Source of the DNA: Oikopleura dioica
Lineage: Eukaryota; Chordata; Appendicularia; Copelata; Oikopleuridae
DNA length: 64,000 nt
Direction: 5' to 3'
Assembly: GCA_907165135.1 (NCBI GenBank)
Contig: OU015566.1
Span: 13,438,157-13,502,156, forward strand
In this document: positions 1 to 12,692 of the stretch, one piece after another
How the letters are laid out: every line of letters begins with the position of its first letter
How positions within the stretch are numbered: position 1 is the stretch's first letter
The notes under the pieces: model-generated
The model's database searches: none
Told to the model about the DNA's origin: nothing
What the model saw: the letters and a program-made list of their open reading frames with translations, nothing else
Made by a program: the position numbers and the translations under genes

Positions 1-1475
1 TTCATTTTCGCGAAATTACGATCTTAGTGGGATTCATGAAAGGCGCCTCAGTTTATCCGAGGCGACCACAAGATTAAACTTATTACTTTTCGGGCGGCGG
101 CTATTTGTGCAGTGGCTCACCGAGGTGGACCACGAGCCACGGTAAAAGCGGAGATGATGTTTAACTTTTAAGGGGGTAACCCGCCTTGTTGTCTTTGGAA
201 GCATTTTACTGCCAAATTATCTTTTTTAATCGTCTGGTAATCGTTTTTCCAAGAATTAATGTAGTGACACCCTTATTTCAGAGCTCATTTTTCAAATGCC
301 AAAATAAGGGTATCACTCTAAAAACTCTTGATGAAATTTCTTTTCCAAGAATTAATAAAGTGAAACCCTTATTTCAGACCTTCTTTTAACTGATGAAATA
401 AGGGTATCAATCTACAAACTTTTGATGATTTTTTTCTCGAAAAAGGTCTACCCCCTTAAATTTTCTTTACAAAGGATGAACTTAATCCCAATGAAATCGG
501 TTTCTTTATGATTTGGGCCCGATTCTAGCGCCCATTTTCTAAAGCGGAAGCTGCTCGTCTTCGGGGGTTCTAAGGAACACAACCTGGGCCAAAGAAAACA
601 GCGATTTCCGCAAGGTGTAGGCACTTGGGCAAGTTAATGAGTCGGATTAGCACGCGTCGAAATCCGAGCTGCAATTTTCATCTCTTATCAGGACTAATTG
701 CAGCGCACAAAGAGGGCTTGCTTTTCCGGTGCTTTATTTCGCGGCCGCAAATGGGGATGGACAATTATGACATTATCGCGAGAATACTATCCCCTTCAAC
801 TATTTGCAACAAATAGCAGATTATCGCGCGAGCCTGATATGCATTTTAAAACCAATTTACCAGCAATCAGGTTCATTTTTTCGAGTACTAAATTAGCGAT
901 CCAATTATGCTAACTTCTTTACAGAAAATGATTTTTTTTCAGAAAATCATAAATAATCTATTTTAAAGTTTCTTTTATATTTTTAGCTCTTAGAAATACT
1001 GGTACACAATTTAGAACAGTTATAGATTTACATCATGCAGTACCATGGTGGCTAGATAGACTAGAATTTTTTGAGATTGAGTCACGTGCGTAGAGTGTCC
1101 CTAATTTGAGAATTAGAACACCTCGGCGGCGGATGAAAGTCGCCTGACAAATCGCCCATTTAGAAACAATAATTTTTATTAAAAGGGTGTTTGTGACGGG
1201 ATTTCAAGCTCTGCCGATCCGGAAAATTTTTCCCCCTCAATTTCGGCAATCTTATAAATTTGAAATATCCGCCTTTTATAAAATCCAAATCAAAAAGAAA
1301 GTAGCAACCATAAAAATTCAAAAATTCATGTGCGTCAATCATGTGATTCATGTCATGTCAAAAGAGAGAGAGTTGCTATTCGGAAGTGCTAAAACGCTCC
1401 GAGTTAGAAAATAACACAAATTCCAGTTGTCACTTTTGCGGTCACTTTTTTTGGGGGCTCTTGCTTGAAAGTTAC
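1..1475. other. EMX 3' intron sequence with a duplicated palindromic repeat
   Basis: No coding exon is recognisable here. By position it is intron of the minus-strand EMX gene, because the exon coding homeodomain helix 3 was searched for on the minus strand and not found. Bases about 250-432 hold two tandem copies of a short palindromic unit carrying the motif GTGAYACCCTTATTT and its inverse, a motif that recurs elsewhere in the window. Confidence 0.5.
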
Positions 1476-3914
1476 CTGTGTCTCGGTTAGGCCAAGGTTC
1501 TTTGCCAGGGTTTTTCGCTCGGCTCCGACGACATATCTACAAATTCGCGGTTAATTCTTGCCCCAAAAACAGCAATATAAAATTCATCTATTGACTTACT
1601 GGTTCTTTTTGAATTCTTGTTCGAGTCTCATCAGCTGTGCGGGAGTGAAAGCAGTTCTGATCCTCTTCGGCTTCCTGAGAAACGGATTGTTCATGAAGGG
1701 GTTGAGCGGGGACATGGTCGGATACGGAGCTAGAAAAAAGGATGAGGAAAGTCGTGGTACACGGTTAATTCAATTTTCGCCGCTTGTTTTACTTTTAGCG
1801 CGCTAAATGCCCATCATTTCCCTGCGCCGCCAATTTCTCGCATATTTCATAATAGCCTGTTCAATAGTTCCCGCGGTGGTGGTGTTGGTTTTACACAGAA
1901 ATTACTATAATTATGCCCACCCTGCGCAGCGTATGACGCCTTGCCGCCAATTTGGCTTGCAAAGGAATTGGTGAGAAGTACACCAGGGCAGAAATTTATG
2001 TAGCACGCATTGCAAATTGATCAATCCCAAAAATGCGAAAATCGATGCTCAACTTACAAACCCCTCTTATTATAAGAAGAGTAATCTTATGATTTTCTCA
2101 TTTCTTGTGCCGATCCAGGTGAGTCTGAGACCTGGGCTCGGCAACCTGTGTAGAAATCCTGAGTCAGGGTCTGAGAGAACTGAAATGAAAAGCCGCGCAG
2201 CGGCTTTTTAAAAATGAAGCCGCAAAGCGGCTTCAAAAATATTACCATTTCAATCTATTAAAGATTCTGGCGAAGCCGCTTAGCGGCTTCGTTTGAAAAA
2301 AAAGCCGCTGCGCGGCTTTTCATTTAAGTTTTTTCAGACCCTGACTCAGGCTTTCTACACAGGTTGCCGAGTTCAGTCTGAGACTCAACATCGATCTCGT
2401 ATAATGAGCTGATTAGAGCTAATTAGTGAGTGTTATTGAACGATAATTTTACGATCTTAAAAACAACCCACTCAGAAAAAAAATAGCAGATTCAGAAGAT
2501 TGTCATTCTATTCAGCTTCCTCCTGGACGCCATTTGTGCTCATCTGCTTCCTTTCTTGATCCTTTTAATCCTCGAAGGGATCCAAAATTACCCCCGGGTC
2601 AAAATTACAGCTGGGGTCACCTCTTCCGGACACCAAGTCGCGCCTCTGGATTAATCTAATTCTACAGTGTTTTCCGCGAAAAAGACTCATTCATTTCAAA
2701 TTGCTTTGTCCTTGGTCTTTGAGTCAGTATTCTCATTAATTGACAGATCGAGAGTTTCTCTCACACCCGCTATAAATTGATTTAGGCCTCATTTAGCAGC
2801 TAAGTCATGATCAATGGGAGATATTACGCCCGGGCAACACTAAAACCCGCGACGTCGCGACGGCTCGCGAAAACATTCTTCGCGTCAGTTCTATTAGCGC
2901 TAGAATTGGCGCCAGTTCTTTGATAAAGCCCCTGTACTTACAAGCTCGCGCGAACATTCCCATTGGCACGCCGTAGCCGACCGGGCCGCGCAGGGGTCCA
3001 GGGGCAGCTTCCGAGGATGCTGAAACTGCAGGAAACGTAGGATGCTGAGTCGCTGCTGCGGCTGCTGCTGCGGCTTGGGCGGCTTGAGCAGCCTGAGCTT
3101 GAGCGGCTTGAGCTTGTGCTTGGATGTGAGCTTGGATTTGAGCAGTTTGGGCGTGCAGTTGTGCTTGTTGCTTTTGCTGCAAAAGGAGTAGTTCTGCCAG
3201 TGCATTGTGCGTGGGCATCAGGGGGTTGGAGAGGCCAGAGATGGCGGAGAGCCCACTCGGCGCAGAAACGACTGGGGTTGGGATCGAAACCGGGGTGGGG
3301 ATCGAAGTTGGTACTGCAGAAGCTGCTGGAGGAGGGCTCGGCGCGGGCGACTCTGATTTTGGACTGGGTGGGAGAGGAGTATCTTCAGGCAGACGGGTGA
3401 GCGTCGAAAGGCCGGGGATGCCTGGCTGAGCGGCGGTTCCGGCAGTTCCAGTTCCGGCAGTAGCAGTTGCCCCGGCAGCGAGTTGAGAGAATAGACCACC
3501 TTGGGTCAGTCGAAGAAGAGCTGCTTGTTGTGCTGCGAGGAGTTCCATGACTGATGCGGGGAGACCAGTTGCTGCTGGTTCAGCTGGCTTCGGAATTTCC
3601 TAAAGAGGGTTAGCAAGGGTTTCTTTTTGTGGGGAATTTCTCACCTCTATTTTTGCTTCTGGAGTGGCTGGCGAGCTTTGCTCATTGTTAGGGATGATTT
3701 CGACTGGAGAAGGGCTTCGTTCGAGATGTTTGGAGGTCTCGGGATCCGAGTTCGAGCCAGAGTTGGAGCTGGAATTGGAACTGGTGTTGGAGATCACGGG
3801 ACTCTGAGGTTCCCGAGCAGCAGCAGCGAGAATGCTTGTTATGTCGAACTTTTTCTTGCTTTCCAGCAGCACTTGAGGAATCGTCAGCGCTGTGTTCTGC
3901 GCCATTGTACTCAT
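1476..3914 (-). CDS. EMX: EMX-family homeobox transcription factor (5' part; 3' end beyond window)
   Basis: Four exons on the minus strand: 3914-3645, 3599-2942, 1729-1600 and 1536-1476, all with GT-AG junctions and matching phases, giving 373 codons. The N-terminal half is low complexity (Ser/Asn, Ala, Gln runs). The homeodomain begins near residue 328 with PKRIRTAFTPAQLMRLE, continues KKNQYVVGAERKTLAKNLGL and stops at TETQ, just before helix 3. The pattern KNxYVVGAERKxLA separates EMX from VAX and NOT. EMX proteins are nuclear DNA-binding regulators of anterior neural patterning. The next exon, expected to encode VKVWFQNRR, is not in the window. The 1.2-kb second intron contains a large palindrome. 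Start chosen as the first ATG of the open first exon; a non-coding or further 5' exon is possible. Confidence 0.88.
2121..2396. repeat. Long imperfect palindrome (MITE/foldback) in EMX intron
   Basis: Bases 2121-2213 and about 2303-2396 are inverted copies of one another, sharing GAGTCTGAGAC, CTCGGCAACCTGTGTAGAAA, CCTGAGTCAGGGTCTGA and AAAAGCCGCGCAGCGGCTTT. The centre has two more small GCCGC/GCGGC palindromes. No ORF. Its size and symmetry suggest a MITE or foldback element. I saw no clear target-site duplication. Confidence 0.75.
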
Positions 3915-4003
3915 CCTCTTTTCTGTTGTGGTTGATGATCTCTTTTTTGGAGGAGAAAGAATGCAGTCTCTGGATTTTTCTATTCTTTTCTGACGTCTTC
4001 AAA

Positions 4004-5223
4004 ATTGACTTCGAGGAAAATGTGAATGTGTGAGGAAATTAATATCAATATCGGAATATTTTGGAGTGTTTATCGTTAGTAGCAGGCTGACGAGCGCGCT
4101 GGAAAATGGTGAGGACGCGTGGCGCTAGAGGAAGCAAGCTGAGATACGTTCGAGCGCTCCGCAGCGCCCGAAAAAGGGAGCGAGCAGATTCGCGGGTTTC
4201 CCTTCTTTTTTTCTCTGGATACGTTTACGTATGGTGTGAAATTGTGCTGTTGTGGACCAAAAATATTGTTCTCTGATGAAAAATTTCTTGATTTATATTT
4301 CAAAATTTAAATTAAATAAACGATTCTAAATAGAAAACTTTCAACTAAAATTAAACTTTATTTTTATAGAAGAAGGATACTGTAATCTTGGAATATTACA
4401 GTTTGATGCTTTTTTTAAGAAAGTTGTTATTAATATGACCAAATTTTGTACTTTTGGGGTACCTTTATTGGAATCTTTCTGACTTTTGATAATTTCGAAA
4501 TCATTAGTTTCTTGTTTCTAGTGATTATTAATTAGCAATAGGAGGAAGTAGAAGACCAGATGTAAGACACTCCCGTGGTATTAATGTTGACTGATCGGTC
4601 TATTAATATTGCCTTCGTAAGTTTCACAGACTAATGGGAGAATTATCGAGGTTGATGATTCGAATCGTAAATGACCTTGAATAAGGCAATAATGCTTAAT
4701 TATTGCCTTGTTAATCACAATTTAGTAAGAGCAATATCCTCTGACTTCCTACCAGTGAATCCTCTTTTCCTTCAAAATCAACCTTGCTTTTTCTTATCAA
4801 AAGCGGCGCCGCCAGTTTGGTACATTAGCGGTCATCACCATAAAAAGTGTTCTGACCTGGTTACTTCTTTAGCGAACAAATTGCGGGATTACATGCAGCC
4901 TCCAATTATCGTTTATTGGCGGAGCAAGCCGCCAAATTCAAAAAAGTTTCGCCCGCGCCTAAACAAGCGTAACTAGGCCAAAATCGTAATGTCGCCATAT
5001 TTGCCGATTAATCGAGCGAATAACCATTAACTCAATTACACTATCAATGAATGAAAGGCTATTTTAGTAGGGAAATCCCCCTTTTAAAAAGCACAGCTTC
5101 CAAAACCTGCTTGTTCAAACGTCTTTTGAGCGGCCGCGAGTACTTCCAGCGCCGGAATTTATGAATCGGCTCAGCGCTAGGAAAACATTTGCTTTTCCTC
5201 GACTTTTCAGAATCTATTACGCG
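4004..5223. other. Gene-free interval upstream of EMX
   Basis: AT-rich sequence containing the presumed promoter side of the EMX gene. Short ORFs here overlap each other on both strands and show no domain or splice context. I see no RNA gene or repeat worth naming. Confidence 0.4.
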
Positions 5224-5230
5224 CTCACTC

Positions 5231-5918
5231 CAGGGATCTGGATTTTGCCCGAAAGTGAAAAGCGAAAGCGAAGCGAAGGCGAAAATTTTTTAAAAAATTT
5301 TAGCGAAAGCGAAGCGAAGCGAAAATTTTCTTTCAAAAGCGAAAAAAAGCGAATTTTTTTTATCATTTTTTGGATGAATAAAATTCTTTTTTTCTTTATA
5401 CTCAGGGCTAAAAAAGATAAACAAGGTAGATTTTACTCATTCGGAGGTTTAAGAATCCCACATTTTAGGTGACAGAAGATTTTTGGACTGCTTTCTTCAG
5501 CCTTCAACTAAAACATAAATCGGAAAATGACCAAGAATTCGTCTAGGGACTTGACACGATTCAATACTAGTGATCAAAATGTAGCAGATGAGCTCAATTC
5601 TCACAGATGTCTTGTACACTTGTGCTACTTCCGACTCAAATTGAAACTTCTGCTCATGTTTATGATTTTTCTTAATCCTAGTGGCTGAATATGACCAAAA
5701 ATGATGGTTTTAGGGGTTTCGAGAAGAAAGCTTTGGATTTATTTGAAAAGATTTTAACATTTTAATTATCAAATTATAGCTAATCGAAATTTTTTGAAAA
5801 GTGAAAGCGAAGCGAAGCGAATTGAAATTTTCAAAAGCGAAAGCGAAGCGAAGCGAATTCGCTTCGCCTCGCTTCGCTTCGCTATATGGCGATTTCGCAA
5901 AGCGAATCCAGACCCCTG
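5231..5918. mobile_element. hAT-like MITE with AGCGA satellite arms
   Basis: The ends are inverted: CAGGGATCTGGATT at 5231-5244 and AATCCAGACCCCTG at 5905-5918. The direct repeat CTCACTC flanks both sides (5224-5230 and 5919-5925), and GCTCACTC if the boundary G is counted. Sub-terminal regions are tandem AAGCGAAGCGAAGCG on one side and the inverse on the other. There is no transposase ORF. A 7-8 bp target duplication with CAGGG termini fits a non-autonomous hAT element. A relative lies at 32801-33064. Confidence 0.75.
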
Positions 5919-5925
5919 CTCACTC

Positions 5926-8450
5926 AACAAGGTGATTAGAGGTGAATGCCATTGATCAGAGTTATTATATGACGATACTCCAAGTTTTTAGTGAATACTT
6001 TGGGCCCTCTGAGTCAGTATTTTTAATTCAACATTTTTGAATTTTGTCTAATGTTGTGATCAAAAAGTTTTATAAATACTTACCTAATGGATCAAATTAT
6101 TGATACTGATTTTAGAATTTCGATACCCAAGATTTTAAATAATCTATAAAAAGTAACTGTCAAGAAAAATTGTGGTTTCCACATAGAAAAACTAGAAAAT
6201 AAAATCATTGATTTATTTAAAAATGTCCAGATTTATTTTAGATTTCAGCAATTTATAATTATTAAAGTTTTATTATAATAATCAGAAACCAACTTTTTTA
6301 AGGAAAAAAAGCTTATTTTTATAAGCAAAGACATATGAAGATTTCCTGATGAGCGTTATAAACTGTATCCAAAACAACTAAAACAGCGAAATCGTCAACT
6401 CCGCTGGTTTCTAGTCTTCTCCATTTGCTGCAGGTGTCCCTGGAGACGGGAACCGTCAACAACCGAGGAATGTTTCAGGTCTCGCGAAAACAGGTTCTGC
6501 TTGTTCGAGCGCGCAAAATAAATCTACCCACTTGTTGGTAAATTAATGCGGGTCACGAAATGAAGATGACCCGATATTTATTGGCGGCGGCGGGCTTCGA
6601 ACATGATTTTCTGTGATTTTATCGACAATGGCTTTATTTGGGGACGAGTTTAGAGGTGATAAGTTTTGGGCGATTCCCAGCGATACCCTTAATCTATTTG
6701 CTCAAATTAAAGAGCGTTTAGTATCATCCTTTATTTGGAACTTAAAAAACTCCCCTTTTCTTTAGCGTGGTGATACCCTTATTTATTCAGCAATGAATAT
6801 GGATAAATTAGAAGGATAGAGTAGGGAAGCCCTTATTTTATTCGTGGCTCGGTTGAGAAGAAAGTCTGAAATCAGCCCTTTTTTCTACGAGTACAGGAAG
6901 AATCAACTGAAAGCATTTAGTGAGGGCAGGTGAGAGGAAGCGAATAAGGAAGTGGTTTTAGCAAATTGTATGTAATTCAGTCTGGCGCGAATATTTTCAT
7001 CCGGAAGATTTGAAACGCCTTTTGGGATACAATCAAAACACTTCGCCAATTGCGAATTGGCCACACGCGGATATCCAAAAAAACGAGACGTTTCTGTAAC
7101 TCGATCGGGACTTGATTAGAGACGCTACTAGTTACAGTCTGAGCACGTGAGAAAAGCTCAGAGCGAGATCTGATCATGCTTAAAATTAAAGAGCGTTTCA
7201 AGTTATTGAACTCTTGCCCCTAAAATTTAGCCAGCTGATGCTCCTGCTCCGCGTCAATTCGATTATTAATTGAAACTAGTGGAGCCTAAAGCGCTCTTTA
7301 AAGTTCTTAAACGAGCTCCGATGGTTGGGCTTGTGCACGGTCGGTTCCGGCCGCTGATTGATAATTTGTCGCCCGACGCACTTAGGCGTCAAATTCTGCA
7401 CCTGTGATTTCAGGAAAATATTGTATTCAGATTTTGCAGACAGAAAATTTGTGGCCAAAATACATATTTGAAAGAAGGGTACAAAACAATCAAAATGATG
7501 CAAATTTGACTCGTACGGTCGTGAAAAGACGCTCTGTTTTTGATGAAAAGTATGGTATCATTAGCTGCCTCCAAGACATTTTTACGGAACAACTAAGGAT
7601 GTCCATCACAATAAGTTCATTTTCGACTGTCGAGTTCATATTTAACCCCGACAATTGAAGGGAAAGAGGATCGTTTGCCCATCGATCTCGAAGATTCCAT
7701 TGCTTATAAACTAATTTAAGGGTGTCTCCTGCTTATTCACCCTTGTTCGTTATCAGCAATCTGTGGGTTTGAATCTTACGAGCCTCCGTAGAAGCTTACC
7801 AAATAATCTATATTCTCTGAAATTAAAACAAACCGGAGAGTAGTGTTTTCTCTCCGGAAAGTCTTGAATAAAAAACTTGAATAACTTACCTTTACAAAAG
7901 TTCAGAAAAAATCAAAATCAGGCCTGAAATTAAGTTTTATGGTCCCGTAATATTTCTGCTAGAAATGAAGGATAAAATGCAAGACATCATTTTGAATACA
8001 TTTTTGCGTTCTGTAATTTTCAAGTGACAAAATATTCAAAATTAATCAAGCTAAAAGTGAAATGATCTCAGGTGAGTTTAGTGGCCCCTCTCAGCTTACT
8101 TCGCATAATGAAGAAATAATAGATTTGAATTGATAAGGAGTTCTTGGTCTGTATTATTCAGGGGAACAATTAAAGTGGTGATGGGTGTCGAGTATAATTG
8201 GTAATTTATATGTGCGATGATTGTGGTAAGAGCAATCGATTAATATTAGAAATTGAAAAATGAAATATTCATTTGTGGATGTATTTTGAGGCGACTTAGC
8301 CGGCCGCTTAGATCCGCCACCGTACGTTGCTTTGAACTCGCCGCCCGCCAAGGAAAATATTAAGAACGCACAATTAATAACTGCTTACCTCAATCTGCAA
8401 GGTGCTAGAATTGATTAAGACTTGATTCCAAATTGACGGAGACTTGAAGA
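5926..8450. other. Gene-free interval
   Basis: No supported gene. Isolated copies of the GTGATACCCTTATT motif occur near 6690 and 6770. Short ORFs between 6977 and 7658 overlap on opposite strands without domain similarity or splice signals. A T-arm-like string near 7763 lacks the rest of a tRNA. Confidence 0.4.
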
Positions 8451-8504
8451 TTCCTGTGCCAAGAAATGGCGATTTCAGTTGGAAAAAATGGCTAAAAATG
8501 ACGA

Positions 8505-8765
8505 TTTTAGTCGAAAAATTGGACTAAAATGCCAGTTTTGATTGAAAAATGTTCAAAAAAGGACAATTTTAGTAACAAAATTGACCAAGTGAGGGGCCAA
8601 ATATTTGGTCATCTTACCAAAATGGGTTAAAAAGGTTAATTTTAGTCCGAAAATTGGACTAAAATGCCAGTTTTGAGTCAAAAATGCTCAAAAAGGAGAA
8701 ATGTTATTTAAAAAAAATGACCAAATCGGTTGCCAAATATTTGGTCTTCGAGCGAAAATGGGTGA
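8505..8765. repeat. Direct tandem duplication of about 130 bp
   Basis: Two diverged copies follow each other. Both contain AATTGGACTAAAATGCCAGT, then AAAAATG(T/C)TCAAAAA, then CCAAATATTTGGTC followed by AAAATGGGT. The CCAAATATTTGG core is itself palindromic. No coding potential seen. Confidence 0.65.
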
Positions 8766-11700
8766 AAAGCAGCTACACGTGATTAACATTAGAACATATG
8801 AAGAACGATGGCGAGTCGCGTAATCATGACAAGAATCCTGCAATCTTTCCGGAAGCGACCAAGAGAGCTTTTCCAAACATAATTGTGGCTTTTTGGACAT
8901 AATTGTTCGCCTCGCGCTCGCCAAAATGGTACTGCTGTTAATTGAGATCCATTCCGAATTCCAAAGTCGGATTCTTGCGGCGGCAAGCGACAGAAACGCG
9001 CGACGCCCGCTCAACGAGAAATTACCTCATTCATCAACCCTCTTACATGCGCCTAAAACAAACAAAAGACGGCTCAAAAAAGAAAACCTTAATTTATTCA
9101 CAATTTACGTTCGTTAGCCATTACCGTTCTTTGTAATCATAAAAGCTCCAAAAATTTAATTAAAGTAGCCGCTTGCGGCTTTTTTTTTTGCTCAAACCAA
9201 GAAAAAGACGTGTATTTTTGGAAGACCAATAAGATCGCTGTATTTGGCCTAACGGCCAATGAAAACCCAGATCCAAAGAATCACTTCCTTTTCTTAGTTC
9301 TGCCCGATTTTTAAGACATGGAAGTCTCAATTTGAAGACTAAAGCCCTCGAAAAAGGGTTGAAACTTGTTTTCCTCCTCTGAATGTCTATTTTGCTTACA
9401 GTATTAATTTTGGATTGGGTTCAATTTTCGCCTCCAAATCGCCAATTTACGCCGCTCTTTTTGCTTGAATAGTGAATTATCTCGGTGGCGGTGCAATATT
9501 TTCTTTCTTGGGTCATTTTATCAAGCGCCGAGCTGCTCTTTTGCCGAAATTTTAAATTTCCAAAACTACCAAAGCAAGAACAGAAGGGGCGAGGAGAACG
9601 AAGTTTCTTCTTTCGTCAAGCGGCACCATTTTCTTCGCGCAAATTATCGCACGGGGGAGGCTACGAGTGGCACTTTACGCTTATCGCAGCCGTTTATCAA
9701 CAAAAATTGTTACAAAAGAAAACACTATTAAAACATCGAAATTTCAAATGAACCGACCTTTCCAAAACACCGAAATAGCAGGATATAATTTTGACTAATC
9801 GATGTTCTCTTCTGAGTAGACTATTCAGCAACTTTTAGAATAGCAAACATTTTTAAAGTATATCACAGTAAATTCGGCAATTATCCTGGATCCGTCATTG
9901 TTAATGGCACAATCAGTTATGCCTCAATCCTACTAATCCTACCATTAATATTAGTAAAACTATCATCTGCGGTTTTTCCAATTGATTTTATTATTCTTCG
10001 AGACGCCCTTATTGTTTAGAAAATGACTAGTAGCTTAGAACTTCTTCCTATAAAATCCTCTTTTACATCAGGAAAAGTTCAGCTGAAAAAATAGGTGGCG
10101 CAATTTACCCCTGCGCTGTTGACCAATCAGCGCGTCGTTTTAGCTTCATTAGCGTTCATTAGCGCCCGCTGGAATAAATCTTCGCTCCGCCGCCCCGGGC
10201 CCTCGGTTTTCAAAAAGGGATGATTTGATAAAGAAGAAAAATACGACTTATGATGTTCAAACTTTGAACCTCAAAGGTTGTTTTGTTAGCTAGAGTTTGA
10301 TTCAATTTTTAAATTGAATTATTGCAAAAGACGTTTTTTTGCCAAGAAAAAAAAATTTAAATTAGAAGCTGAGTTTACTGAAAAAAGGATGAAGGGTAAA
10401 TAGTAGATAGATTGTATGAGAACTGCTCATTTTGAAAAATAGCATGCATTCAATGCATTTTGAAGATGATATCTTCGAAATTGCCCTTTTCCGAGTTGAG
10501 TACGGCTTAGGTTATCTGTGCATTTTCAGCAATCCGAAAATTTTTACTCTTTTAAATGCCAAAAGTGCCGGGTACTTTCCGATACAAAAGTGGGCTTAGA
10601 AGGTACTTTCTCGATTCAATCCATTCAGGTTCGACAGGATTAATTAATCATTCAGACTTTTTCTGTCTTCGACACAAAAACAAACAGTACAGTAGATCCT
10701 GATGATCTTGCTCTAGGTCAAGACCGTTTTCCTTTCTCGTAAAATATGCAGCATAATAAATGATCAGCGCCCCAAAAACATGCCAAATAGACTTTGGAAT
10801 CGACATTTAACCTCTTGAACATATTTTAGCCCGTCTGTCTATCCAATTTTCCGCACAAATGGACTAAAAAGCGGCTCTCCCTTGCGGCCCCTTGACTTGA
10901 TCAATGATGTTCTGCCTTCTAAAACTCCGGTTTTTGACTGACCGATTTATGGGCCATTTCTTGAAGTTGCAACTTCCAAGTCACGTGGTGGTTAGGGACC
11001 AAAGGCATTGAATAGTGTAATGGCGCTAAGGGGGAAACCATTTGAAGGGGAAAATCGCCACTTGCCCAAAGTGCATTTGCAAGAGGAAAAGGTGATATTT
11101 TAATCAGCATTAGTGCGATAAAAGAGCGCCAATTAACCGGTTGAAACTGAAACAGATAATCGCTAGCGATGTCCTGCTAGTGTCCGGTCATCACTCCAAC
11201 CCATCCTCTCATTCATTTTCGTCTTTAGAAATAAACTTCCTTCAAATGATAGTTTCTGTCAAAGAACATTTTATTTGAAATTAGATGAAAAATTGCGGTT
11301 TTTGCTCGGTAAGCGATTTGACTGAAAAGGCTTGGAAAGCACCTGCTGAGCGATAATGTTATTTTATCGCTAAAATGAAGCCCCCTCTGCTCCAGCCCAC
11401 CTGCTAGGTATAATCTGGAAATGGAAACATAGTTGATGGCGTGAAATTGTTCCCTTTCAGCGTAATTACGATTCAGATAAGCCAATTTTTATTTCGTGGT
11501 AGAAATTGTTTGTTAGTTTCAATTAAATAATGTCTTCATTCAATTATTTGAGTTTTTATTGATAAGAGTCTTGTCAAAAGATGACCTATGCCTACAATTT
11601 TAGCAAAAGTTATACTGATCATTTCATATGTGATAATTTATTTTAAAAATATACTTGTCAGATAAAGCAATAAGTTATGGTTCTTTCAAAGGGTGCTAGA

Positions 11701-12640
11701 AATCTATCAGAAGAACAAGTCCTTCGAATTTCTCCCTGGTCCATAGGAACCCATGCGTCCGGGCTATGAAGTGGTTTCCGGTTTTTCCGGGGAGGGGTCT
11801 AATCTGTGATCGAGTGGCTCGTCCAAAATGTATAATTACAATCCCTTTGACGGGGTAATGAGATGCAATGCGATCCTCAAATTGCTCCCGAGCCAGATTC
11901 GCATTGTTTTACGTCGGATTAGCGCCTAAAGCAGAAAATGGAAGCAAAGATCTTCAAATTAAACATTCAATTTCCGTCTCCAAATTAAAGATCTCCCTTT
12001 CAAAAGCTCAAAATTGGTTGATTTCGGTCAATCCAGCCCTCTTTTTCGCCGAAAAATCGTCTCTTTTGGGCTTCAGAAAAGATTTCTCCTGAAAAAAGGG
12101 TGGTCTTATTTTGCGCAAACGCTGTAGAAAATAAAATTTGATGAGAAACTTGGCTATTTTAGTACAGAAAATCTACGGTTGTTAAAAAGTTAAGTGATAA
12201 TTTCCCCGAGTTTTCAAAGCGGCAGAGGCGTTTTTTCGCGGTGTGAGAAAACAAACACTAGAAAAAAAAATGAATTGGCGGGCTAATTGACAACCCAATG
12301 GTTATCACCTTGTGGTCGGTTAAATCCGTATAAGTATAAACCAAAATTCCAACAAGCGGCTAACATGGGTAAGTCCTGGGAAATTTAACGCTGTGTCTAT
12401 TTGGATTGCCATACCCTGGGATAGAAGGGCTACTAGCCCTCAGAGGACTTACAGTAAGACGGTGCCTAAATGATGAATTCATAAAAGAAGGTCGAATTTG
12501 CCCTAAATAAGGCTTATTTTTCTTCATAATTCGGCTCAGAGAGAGTAGAACATAATGATTTGATCAAGCAATTAGGCCTCTAGCAAGCTTTTTTCCTTTT
12601 TGAAATATTAATTTAATGACAGACGCGACCATCTCAGAAC
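8766..12640. other. Gene-free interval
   Basis: No supported gene. Pairs of overlapping ORFs at 8688-9136 and 9465-9751 use competing frames and have no domain signature. A small GCCGC/GCGGC hairpin followed by a T run lies at about 9168-9190. Near 12335-12364 a TATAAACC string precedes an ATG that runs straight into a GTAAGT donor, so an unrecognised first exon is possible there. Confidence 0.4.
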
Positions 12641-12654
12641 CAAATGAAAGCCAT

Positions 12655-12662
12655 TATATAAA
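12655..12662 (+). promoter_or_regulatory. TATA box of the secreted-peptide gene
   Basis: TATATAAA lies 31 bases before the start codon at 12693, which places the expected transcription start only a few bases before the ATG and implies a very short 5' UTR. Confidence 0.55.
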
Positions 12663-12692
12663 CCTCAAGTTTTGACATTCGAACCCAGTAAG

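Noticed and set aside
1476-1729. VAX or NOT homeobox instead of EMX
   Set aside because: KNQYVVGAERKTLA matches the EMX pattern KNxYVVGAERKxLA; VAX has RCQYVVGRER and NOT has QQYMVGTER at this place.
7740-7800. tRNA gene suggested by GTGGGTTTGAATCTTAC
   Set aside because: No acceptor-stem pairing, D-arm or A-box upstream.
8688-9136. Overlapping ORFs on both strands
   Set aside because: Four frames are open at once because of local base composition; no domain, splice context or repeat of codon preference.
9465-9751. Two 88-codon plus-strand ORFs
   Set aside because: They overlap in different frames and neither shows a domain or an expected start context.
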